A stretch of DNA of 64,000 nucleotides, from contig JAMPGX010000010.1 in assembly GCA_023663725.1 (NCBI GenBank), positions 54,284 to 118,283 on the forward strand. The letters run 5' to 3'. The DNA comes from a bacterium (GTDB lineage Bacteria; Bacillota; Clostridia; Lachnospirales; Lachnospiraceae). Under the pieces are notes generated by a model that had not been told where the DNA came from, ran no database searches, and saw only the letters and a program-made list of their open reading frames with translations. The position numbers were made by a program, and so were the translations under genes. This document shows, piece after piece, positions 44,891 through 53,300 of the stretch (the stretch's first letter is position 1; every line of letters starts with the position of its first letter).

Positions 44891-47443
44891 TTATGCATTC
44901 ATCATACCCAGCAGACGGCGGGCCAGCTTCACCGCCTCCGCCGCGTCCTTGGAATAACCGTCCGCGTGAATCTCGTCAGCATATTCCTGCGTAATCACAG
45001 CCCCGCCGATCATGATCCTGGCGGTGACTCCCTCACGCCTGGCCAGTTCCACCACCTCCCGCATGCGCTGCATCGTGGTGGTCATCAGAGCTGATAGGGC
45101 GATAATGTCCGCACGATACTCCTTAGCCGCTTGAACAATCGTCTCCTTCGGCACATCCTTGCCCAGATCGATCACTTTGAAACCGTAGTTTTTAAGCATC
45201 AACGCCACCAGATTCTTGCCGATATCGTGAATATCCCCCTCCACGGTGGCAATGACCACCACCGGCATGGAATCCCCATCCTGCTCCTTCAGCAAATGTG
45301 GCTCCAGCACCTGAATCGCATTTTTCATAGCCTCCGCGCTGGCAATCAACTGAGGCAGAAAGTATTTTTTTTGCTCAAACAAATCTCCTACCTTGTTGAT
45401 AGCGGGCAAAAGGCTCTCATTCAACAGCCTGTTCGGGTCCTCGCCTGCCGTCAACGCCTGCTCCGTCAAGGCGGCTATTCCGTTTCGGTTGCCCTTCAGC
45501 ACAGCGTCCGCAATCCGTTCCGAGTAAGTCTGCGGCGCGCTGGCCGCTTGATTCACCTCGATGCGGCCAGCGCTCTGACCGCCAGCCGCTGCGCCTGTCT
45601 TCCCAGTGGAAACACCTGCCGGCGGCTGCAACTGCGAGGCGTATGCGATATAGCGCAGATCCGCATCTCGCTTGACTTTTAACAGATCCGTGGCCAGAGC
45701 GCCGCAGACCAACATCTCCTGAGAGGGATTGGCGATAGCCATCGTCAGGCCCTCGTAGATGGCCAGCGTCAGAAAAGCCGTATTTACATAGGGTCTGGCT
45801 GGCATGCCAAAAGAGATGTTGGACAGTCCGCAGACCGTGGCCAGTCCCTGCTGTTTGCAGTAGCGGATGGTCTCCAGGGTCTCCAGCCCCGCCTGCTTAT
45901 TGGCGCCAATGGTGGCAACCAGTCCGTCCACCACGATATCCTCCCTGCGCATGCCCAACTCCAGCGCCCTGTTTACGATCTGGTCAATGATCTGTCTCTT
46001 CTCCTCCATGTCCTTGGGCAGTCCATCATCCGAGAGGGGCAGCAAAATAAACATGGCGCCATATTTCTGCACAATGGGCAGCAGCCTGTCCATCTTATCT
46101 GTCTCCAGAGACACCGAGTTGACCAGAGCCCGACCCGAATAGTGGCGCAGCGCTGCCTCCAGCACCTCCACATGACTGGAATCCAGAGACAGAGGCAGAT
46201 CCGTCACGCCCTGTACCTCCTCCAGCGCCCTCAGCATCATGGCTTTCTCATCAATGCCGCTCATCCCCATATTGATATCCAACACGGATGCCCCGCACTC
46301 GTCCTGCTCCTGAGCGAACTGCAACACCATATCCATACAGCCGCTCCGCAGCTGTTCCTGCAATTTTTTCTTGCCAGTGGGATTGATTCGCTCCCCGATA
46401 ATCATAAAGGGATCGTCCAACCCAAAGGCGAGCGTCCTACGCTCGCTGGTCAGATAGCGGACATTGGCCGGACGCCCGTTCCGCTCCGTGGGAATCCTGC
46501 CCTGAACGCGACGTTTCAATCCGGCAATATAGGCCGGCCCTGTGCCGCAGCATCCCCCCAGGATCGTGGCTCCCGCCGTCAGGAGCTCCTCCATTTCCGT
46601 CCCGAAAGTGTCACTGTCCATATTATAGACAGTGCGTCCCTGCTCGTCCATCTCGGGCAGACCCGCATTGGGCTTGGCAATCAGAGGGAGATTGCTGATA
46701 CGGGCCATGGCCTCCACGATCCCCTTCATCTTCGCCGGTCCTGTGGAACAGTTCACCCCTATGGCATCCGCTCCCAGGCTCTCCAACACGATGGCCGCTG
46801 TCTCCGCATCCGTGCCATACAGCGTGCGCCCGTCCGCCTCAAAGGTCATCGTCACCATCACCGGCAGCTCAGCGGTTTCCCTGGCCGCGATCAATGCCGC
46901 ACGAGTCTCTCCCAGACTCATCATGGTCTCTACTACCAGCAGATCTACCCCCGCCGCTACCAGCAAACGGATCTGTTCCTTATATATATTGATCAGCTCC
47001 TCCAACTCCATCGTGCCCATGGGCCGCAGCTGCTGTCCTGTCATCGTCAGATCGCCGGCTACAAGGGGGATTCGCTGTCCCATGGCCAAGCTGCGATCCA
47101 CCTCCCCTGCCGCCAGGACAGCCATATCCGGCTCTATGGCTGTCCGACCTACCGCCTGTCTGGACAGGGCTACCAGCCGCCGTATCATATCCTCCTGCTG
47201 CTTCTCTAGCCCATACTCCGCCAGCTTGACACGGTTGGCGGTGAATGTGGGAGCATACAGAATATCCGTTCCCGCTTCCACATAACTTCGCTGCAGCTCC
47301 GCGAGCACCTGAGGGTGCTCTAAAATCCACTGCTCCGGACACGCGCCGGCCGGCATCCCCTCCCTGATCAAATTGGAGCCCGTAGCCCCGTCAAGCAGGA
47401 CATATCTGTCCCTGCAATATTCTCTAAACTGCTGTTTTGTCAT
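44891..47443 (-). CDS. metH: Cobalamin-dependent methionine synthase without activation domain
   Basis: The protein has 850 residues. Domains in order: homocysteine-binding (1 to about 300, with zinc Cys ligands in GVNCSTGP and GGCCGTGP), pterin-binding (about 330-600, with MIIGERINPTGKK and LDINMGMSG), cobalamin cap and B12 domain (about 650-850, with GDIHDIGKNLVALML). The AdoMet-binding reactivation domain of full-length MetH (about 1200 residues) is absent, as in many clostridial forms that use a separate reactivating protein. GAGG precedes the start at 47443. Upstream frame extension was rejected. Confidence 0.9.
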   Translation of the reverse strand: MTKQQFREYCRDRYVLLDGATGSNLIREGMPAGACPEQWILEHPQVLAELQRSYVEAGTDILYAPTFTANRVKLAEYGLEKQQEDMIRRLVALSRQAVGRTAIEPDMAVLAAGEVDRSLAMGQRIPLVAGDLTMTGQQLRPMGTMELEELINIYKEQIRLLVAAGVDLLVVETMMSLGETRAALIAARETAELPVMVTMTFEADGRTLYGTDAETAAIVLESLGADAIGVNCSTGPAKMKGIVEAMARISNLPLIAKPNAGLPEMDEQGRTVYNMDSDTFGTEMEELLTAGATILGGCCGTGPAYIAGLKRRVQGRIPTERNGRPANVRYLTSERRTLAFGLDDPFMIIGERINPTGKKKLQEQLRSGCMDMVLQFAQEQDECGASVLDINMGMSGIDEKAMMLRALEEVQGVTDLPLSLDSSHVEVLEAALRHYSGRALVNSVSLETDKMDRLLPIVQKYGAMFILLPLSDDGLPKDMEEKRQIIDQIVNRALELGMRREDIVVDGLVATIGANKQAGLETLETIRYCKQQGLATVCGLSNISFGMPARPYVNTAFLTLAIYEGLTMAIANPSQEMLVCGALATDLLKVKRDADLRYIAYASQLQPPAGVSTGKTGAAAGGQSAGRIEVNQAASAPQTYSERIADAVLKGNRNGIAALTEQALTAGEDPNRLLNESLLPAINKVGDLFEQKKYFLPQLIASAEAMKNAIQVLEPHLLKEQDGDSMPVVVIATVEGDIHDIGKNLVALMLKNYGFKVIDLGKDVPKETIVQAAKEYRADIIALSALMTTTMQRMREVVELARREGVTARIMIGGAVITQEYADEIHADGYSKDAAEAVKLARRLLGMMNA

Positions 47444-47576
47444 TACATTTTCCTCTTTTTTCCCAAACAATGGCTAATCTATCCTGAAAATCATAACATA
47501 ATCGGCTGTGTTACACAAGAGTCTGATAACACTTACTTTTATGAATACACTTATTGAGATTGCCTGCAGTATACGG

Positions 47577-47605
47577 TTGTCGATTTCCGTCTTTTATGCT
47601 AGAAT
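47577..47605 (+). promoter_or_regulatory. Promoter of the small lipoprotein gene
   Basis: TTGTCG and TAGAAT with a 17-base spacer, 93 bases upstream of the start codon. Confidence 0.5.
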
Positions 47606-47652
47606 AAATAAAATGTTTTTCTATTGTCGAACTAAACACCTATATAGCTTCG

Positions 47653-47678
47653 CCCTTTAGAGCTATCGCGCAGCGATT
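47653..47678 (+). repeat. RBS-proximal hairpin repeat, copy 3
   Basis: CCCTTTAGAGCTATCGC, then GCAGCGATT, followed by 5 bases and AGGAGG. It shares 24 of 26 positions with copy 2. The upstream hairpin AAGGG/CCCTT of copy 1 is replaced by TAGCT with AGCTA. Confidence 0.75.
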
Positions 47679-47697
47679 CAATTAGGAGGTAATGTGT

Positions 47698-48147
47698 GTG
47701 AGGATAAAAATATTGTTGCTGACGGCTTGTCTGCTTCTGCTGGCTGGCTGCGGAAAAGACCCCGTCACCGCCAAATTTAACAGCGAGATCAATGGAATCT
47801 GTGAAAATATTTCCGCCATTGATGCCAAGATCAATGCCATCCATGTGGAGGCCGAGGAAAACAGTATCCGCTATGCCACCTCCGATCTTCTCTCCTATTT
47901 GGACGAGCTGGAAGTGGAGTTCCTAAAATTCTCCAACCTTGACTTTCCAACGGAATTTGACTATCTGGAGGACATGGCAAAGGAGGCGGGAACCTATATG
48001 AAGGAGGCAGTTTCCTCGTATCATAATGCCTACGAGAATGGCTATGATGAGAGCATGGAGGAATATGCCAGAGAGAACTACTCCCGTGCATGCAAACGTG
48101 TACAGATCGCGCTCGCTCTGCTGAGGGGAGAGGAAATTGGCGGGTGA
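47698..48147 (+). CDS. Small lipoprotein
   Basis: The protein has 149 residues from the GTG at 47698. A signal peptide ends at the lipobox LLAGC (LLLAGCGKDP). The mature part is helical and acidic and has no known motif. It likely sits outside the cell membrane. The GTG has AGGAGG 8 bases upstream, better than an ATG two codons earlier at only 2 bases. The gene carries hairpin repeat copy 3 in its leader. Confidence 0.75.
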   Translation: MRIKILLLTACLLLLAGCGKDPVTAKFNSEINGICENISAIDAKINAIHVEAEENSIRYATSDLLSYLDELEVEFLKFSNLDFPTEFDYLEDMAKEAGTYMKEAVSSYHNAYENGYDESMEEYARENYSRACKRVQIALALLRGEEIGG

Positions 48148-48254
48148 TATTCGCTGATGTTGTACGGTATTCCCGAATGACGTTGTCTCCAAATTATATT
48201 AATGATATTTTTCGACACTTTCTACAATTTTTATGTGGAAATTATCTAAGAGTC

Positions 48255-48283
48255 TTGACAAGAACCAAGAGAGAGCGTACAAT
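48255..48283 (+). promoter_or_regulatory. Promoter of the DUF4870 gene
   Basis: Consensus TTGACA, then a 17-base spacer and TACAAT. The imperfect dyad GGTACGCGTTAT / ATAATACGCACC just downstream (48297-48330) could be an operator. Confidence 0.7.
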
Positions 48284-48358
48284 AATAATAAATTTGGTAC
48301 GCGTTATATTCCAAAATAATACGCACCAAGTAACCAAAACTTTTCAGGAGGGTTATAT

Positions 48359-48646
48359 ATGAGCAAGAAAGCAACAGGTATTGTAGCCTACATAACATGG
48401 ATCGGTTGGCTGATCGCATTTTTTGCGGGCGACAGGGAGGGCGCTAAGTTCCATCTGAATCAGGCGTTGGTTGTGGTCGTTGCACAGTTTGTCGTAGGAA
48501 TTTTAACATGGATTCCTATTGTCAAGTATGTGGCAGGTATTCTTAGTCTCTTTTTATTTGTCTGCTGGATCCTTGGCCTGATCGCAGCCTGCAAGGAGGA
48601 GGAGAAAGAGATCCCGCTGATTGGCAGCATCAAGATCTTAAAGTAA
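48359..48646 (+). CDS. DUF4870-like small membrane protein
   Basis: The protein has 95 residues with three hydrophobic segments (about 8-24, 38-55 and 58-80). The pattern AYITWIGWLIAFFAGD, KFHLNQALVV, and EIPLIGSIKIL at the end matches DUF4870-type proteins. The function is unknown. GGAGG precedes the ATG at 9 bases. A terminator lies 25 bases after the stop, so the next gene has its own ribosome site and perhaps its own signal. Confidence 0.7.
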   Translation: MSKKATGIVAYITWIGWLIAFFAGDREGAKFHLNQALVVVVAQFVVGILTWIPIVKYVAGILSLFLFVCWILGLIAACKEEEKEIPLIGSIKILK

Positions 48647-48671
48647 TCCTCGGTTTACATGACTGACAACG

Positions 48672-48710
48672 GGAGCGCATCTCATGAGGCTTTCATGATG
48701 CGCTCCTTTT
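48672..48710 (+). terminator. Terminator after the DUF4870 gene
   Basis: GGAGCGCATC-TCATGA and TCATGATGCGCTCC pair with one bulge, followed by TTTT. Confidence 0.7.
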
Positions 48711-48745
48711 GTGAAAAAGGAAATCAATATTCTGGAGGGATTAAA

Positions 48746-49180
48746 ATGTATTATTGTAAAAACTGTGGCGAGCCATATGGAACCGATGAAGCCGTGTTGT
48801 GTGTGCGCTGCGGCGTGAGCAAGGGACTTGGCTCCAACTACTGTCACAACTGTGGCAATGCTGTGACGCCTGATATGGCTGTTTGTCTGAACTGTGGAGT
48901 ACCCTGTTCTCCCCCCGCCGCCGCCAATGCGAAGTCCAAGATTGCCGCCGGCCTGCTGGCTATCTTTCTGGGACAGTTTGGCGTACACAACTTTTATCTG
49001 GGCTATACACAGAAGGCAGTCATCCAACTGGTTCTGACGATAGTTGGATACATACTTTGTTGTGTAGTTGTCGGTGTTTTCTTTGTCATGGCCACTTCTA
49101 TCTGGGGCTTGATCGAGGGGATCATGATTCTGGTCGGCAAGATAAATGTGGATGGCAAGGGCATTCCCTTGGTGGAATAA
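48746..49180 (+). CDS. Zinc-ribbon TM2 domain membrane protein
   Basis: The protein has 144 residues. Four CxxC pairs (CKNCG, CVRCG, CHNCG, CLNCG) in the first 55 residues form a double zinc ribbon. A TM2 domain follows (AGLLAIFLGQFGVHNFYLGY, and a second hydrophobic segment with IWGLIEGIMIL). The role is unknown. The ATG at 48746 follows GGAGGG at 7 bases; the frame starts earlier but lacks a ribosome site. It lies in a row of small membrane genes. Confidence 0.85.
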   Translation: MYYCKNCGEPYGTDEAVLCVRCGVSKGLGSNYCHNCGNAVTPDMAVCLNCGVPCSPPAAANAKSKIAAGLLAIFLGQFGVHNFYLGYTQKAVIQLVLTIVGYILCCVVVGVFFVMATSIWGLIEGIMILVGKINVDGKGIPLVE

Positions 49181-49189
49181 CGCGTTTTC

Positions 49190-49594
49190 ATGAAGAAGCA
49201 TCATTCTCTGGAAGACAAACTCTTTTATCTGGGAATTGGCTGTATGGCAGGGGTACTGCTTTGTTATGTGCTCCTGCCTTATTTGCCTCTTCCGCCCTGC
49301 CCGCTTTACACCTATCTGGGACTTTACTGTCCTGGATGTGGCGGCACCAGGGCTCTCGACAGTCTACTCCATGGGCATATTCTGCAATCCCTCTGGTATC
49401 ATCCTCTGGTGCCTTACAGCGCCCTGATCTTCAGTGCATTCATGCTCTCTCAGCTCCTGGCTCGGCTCACGCGCCGCCGCTATTTCCAAGGTCTGGCATT
49501 CCACAATTGGTATCTATATGCAGCCGGCGTCATCCTGGGTGTAAACTGGATATTGAAAAATGTCCTGCTTTTGGCATGTGGAATTTCCCTCTGA
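49190..49594 (+). CDS. DUF2752 family membrane protein
   Basis: The protein has 134 residues. The motif YCPGCGGTRALDSLLHGH is the DUF2752 signature (CPxCGxTR). Hydrophobic segments lie at about 12-32, 68-90 and 108-128. The function is unknown. It begins 10 bases after the TM2 gene and is probably co-translated with it. Confidence 0.85.
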   Translation: MKKHHSLEDKLFYLGIGCMAGVLLCYVLLPYLPLPPCPLYTYLGLYCPGCGGTRALDSLLHGHILQSLWYHPLVPYSALIFSAFMLSQLLARLTRRRYFQGLAFHNWYLYAAGVILGVNWILKNVLLLACGISL

Positions 49595-49686
49595 TACATG
49601 ACATACTGTTGTCCTGTTTTGTGTGTTATTCTGAAGATACGGATCAGAGAAAGGATCATCGATCAACATAAGGAGGAAACTACGAT

Positions 49687-50382
49687 ATGATACATTCATT
49701 CTCGGAATTTTGTGAAGAACTGCTCAGATGTGGCTTTTCTATGGGCGGTGGCAACGCCAAGGGGATCTATTCTGTCATCCCCTATGACTGGCAGTCCCCC
49801 CAGTCCGGTCCCATACAATGGCACACTGGCGACCCAGAGACCGACCCCTGGGAGTGGCGGATGCGCGTTCTGGAGGAGCGTGACGACATTGCCTACGGCA
49901 AGTTCTTCCTCGGCGCCAGCGGCTATATCACCAGACAGTGGTATCCCCTGTTTCTCGCTGTGCGCAGACAGGGCCTTGTATTCGACGAGTGGTACGACGA
50001 GGGGAAGGCCAGTCTGATGGAGAAACAGATCTTTGAAACCATAGAGCATCAGGGAAGACTTCCCCTCCACGATTTGAAACGCCTCTGTAGCATCGGCAAA
50101 GAGGATGCGTCCGCATTCGAGAGAGCCCTTGTCAATCTGCAGAAAAATCTGTTCATCACGATGTGCGGGCGCATGCAGAAAAAGAACAAATCAGGACAGG
50201 AATACGGCTGGAGCAGCACTGTCTTCTGCACGACGGAGGAGTTCTGGGGAGAAGATCTGTCCACAGACATCTCTCCCGAAGATGCCTACGGACAGATCCA
50301 CGATCATATTCTGGAGTTGAACTCCCAGGCGGAGGAAAAGACCATCCGCCGCTTCATTGGCTTCTCTGGTCCTTTTTCTTGA
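49687..50382 (+). CDS. AlkZ-related winged-helix protein
   Basis: The protein has 231 residues. It shows DPWEWRMRVLEERDDIAYGK and SGYITRQWYPLFLAVRR, as in AlkZ-related proteins. The typical AlkZ catalytic domain for glycosylase activity (about 360 residues in the full protein) is not complete, so it may be a derived member without that activity. GGAGG precedes the ATG. It overlaps the end of the convergent VWA gene by 29 bases. Confidence 0.7.
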   Translation: MIHSFSEFCEELLRCGFSMGGGNAKGIYSVIPYDWQSPQSGPIQWHTGDPETDPWEWRMRVLEERDDIAYGKFFLGASGYITRQWYPLFLAVRRQGLVFDEWYDEGKASLMEKQIFETIEHQGRLPLHDLKRLCSIGKEDASAFERALVNLQKNLFITMCGRMQKKNKSGQEYGWSSTVFCTTEEFWGEDLSTDISPEDAYGQIHDHILELNSQAEEKTIRRFIGFSGPFS

Positions 50383-53300
50383 GCAGCGCTGAGGTGTCCA
50401 GGCTCTGAACCTCCGGCTTCCTCTGTTTTTTCCTGACCTTTTCCGGCTTCACTTCTCTGACTTCGCTGGCAGGAGCGGCGCTCTCCGTCTCCTGGCCTGC
50501 GATATCGCCATCCCATGCCGGACTCTGAGTCTGCATCTCTCTCGTCTTTTCAGCCACTTTACGATGCTGCCACCGGTTTCTGACGCTGCGGTACAGCCTT
50601 GTATCCTGGGGCCGGAAATGGAATCTGCGCAGGGCGATATCCAGCACAAACCACAGGATCGCCAGCATAATCAGCCACCCTGCCAGCGCATACCGCTCCC
50701 TTCCGACATTCTTTCTCCGCTGCCAGAAATTTTCCTCCGGCTCAAGCATTCTGCCATAGCGCTCCACGAAACCTTTGAACGCTATATTGTCCACGTCGAA
50801 TTTGTATTCATCCGAATATTGTACGGCCGCCGCTGTAGTCACCGCATTGGCGATAGTCCCATCGTCCACTCTTCTCACGCTGAGCTGATAGATGCCCGTT
50901 ATATCTGTATCCAGCCTGGCCTCAAAGCTTCCCGGCGCAGTAGCTTGCAGCGGTTTTGTCATCGTGTTGCCATCCGGATCAGTATATACCACCTCCACTT
51001 GGGTCTTCTCGCTATAATCAAGAGCCTGATAGGTGACTATTGTGCTTCCTCCTGCCGTCATCACCTCAGCCCTATCTTCACCGATGCCTGTCCTGCCCAC
51101 GCTGTAGTCCACTATGCGTCTCCAGAGCTGCGCATAATCCTCCTGTCCGGCAAATCCCGCCGTCCATTGATTCGTCACATCCGTGTTCCATGCCACCGTA
51201 TGCCCCAGTCCATATTGCATGACTGTGAGAATAGGGTCCTGTTTTTCCGATGCGATCAGCACGTTTGACACACTCTTGGGCGACGCGCTGACATACCCCA
51301 GGATACTCGGCCAACCATCCTCAAAAAGTCCTCTCGTGATCTCATGGCTGCCGTTCACCGCCAAACCAAACACGCCGTTTTGCAGATAGGTGTCTCCGCC
51401 CAGAAATACCTCCTGGGCAAAAATCTTGGGGATATCCATGGCCAGGTCAGAATAATAGTAACGGCCATTGCAATCTTTCGCAAGCTGCCTTAAGAGCACA
51501 GTGTCCGAGTCCACCCCCACAGCTACCGTGGACAGAGTCACACCACTGTCCTTATATTTTTCGGTGAGCTCCCTGTAGCTGCCGCCCTCGCCCTGTCCAT
51601 CCGTGAGCAGGACCACATGGCGTACACTCGCGTCGCATTGCTCCGCGCCCTCCAGCGCCTCCCACAGCGCCGGCTGAATCGTGGTCCCGCCGCCCTCGTC
51701 TATCCCTTCGATCTGCGCCTTGATCTTCTCCTTATCGGCTGCTATGGTGGGCTCCACTACCCACGAATACTCTGTGTCAAAGCAAAGCACACCCACATAG
51801 TCATTGTCCTGCATCAGATCCACCGCGGAGCAGACGGCGGTAATCGCCAGGTCGAGATTGGTGGAGATACCATCCCCCGCATCCATAACCATGCTGCCGG
51901 AGCGGTCTATCACCATGATCATGGCCATGGACGGCACCTCATTCACTCCACGCAACATCATGTCCACCGGAAGCGCTGTCTCCAGCACGCTCCCCCGATA
52001 TCCGCCCAGCGCATAGCTCTCCTCACCGCCGCAACAGATTAGTCCGCAGCCATAGTCTTTCACATAAATCTCGATATTTTGCAGAAATCCCTCCGGAAGA
52101 TCCGACAGATATACATTCTCCAGAACGATGCTCTTATACTCCAGCAACTCCTCCAGCGTATCCGGCGCATTGATGGCGGACATGGCGTTGATATTGCAAT
52201 TGGCGCTATCAAGCAGCTCCCTGTAGTGACTTCCATCCTCCTCCATACCGGTCACCACCAGCACCTTGGGAACGGAATCAATCACCGAATAGGCATGATA
52301 ACCATCGTTCTCCGCACAGGTATCTCCGGCTGCCACCACTCTTACCTCAAAATTCTCCACACTTTCCCCTGTGACCTCCTGCCGGAGCTGGAAGCGGTTG
52401 GAGCCCTTGCTTAAATGCACGTCATAGGCGGCTGTCTGCATGGTGCCCGCCCAGATCTGGAGCTGAGCATCCGTCTCATAGTTGCTTTCCACTGTCACTG
52501 TCATGGAGTAGGCATCCCCCTGATAGAGATAGCTGGGCAGCTCCACACGCTCCACATAGGCATCCGGCCCCTGCTCTGTCTCATAGACCATCGCCAGCAA
52601 TTCAATCTGTCGGGAGCTCAGCGCAGAAGCCGTGCTGAGCAGATTCCCCCTCGTCTCCCTGCCATCCGTCAGGATTACCACCCGTCCGGCGCCCTCCGCC
52701 GGTAGCATGGCCAACGCCCTGGATATAGCCTCCTCAATATTGGTGGCAGTCTTGTCCGGCAGCGACATGATATGGGAAAAATGATTCTCTCCGGTGAGAA
52801 ACTGTTCCACCAGAGAATCCTTGCCGAAGGTCACGATACCGTACTGATCTCTTCCAGGCATCCGATCCAGAGCACGATCCACAAAGCCTTCCATAGCTTC
52901 AAGATTCTGCGCGTTGCTGTTGGAGATATCTATCAGGAAAATCGTGGTGTTCGTCCCATGCCTGCGATTTATGGTCACGCCAAACAATGCCAGCAGCAGC
53001 ATGCCTGCACAGATCAGGCGCACAGCCAGATAGAAGCTGCTGCGGCAACGCATCTGCCGCACATAGAGTATCCACTCCAACATCAGCAACAGCAACGCCA
53101 ACACCAGAAGCACATTCCGCAGCTGTCTTCTTACCAGCTGGCTGCTGTAGGCGCTGTCCCTGACAGTACCCTCCGCCGTCTGCCGCCCGTCTGACTGACT
53201 GTCCGTGGCAAAGCGTACCACATATTGCTCTGTGAACGCTCCCGCATTTATCTCGTATAGACCTGCCTTATCGGTTCTGGCTATCAGCGTATTCACGTCT

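Noticed and set aside
46142-47209. Plus-strand frame of 355 codons opposite metH
   Set aside because: Shadow frame of a conserved gene.
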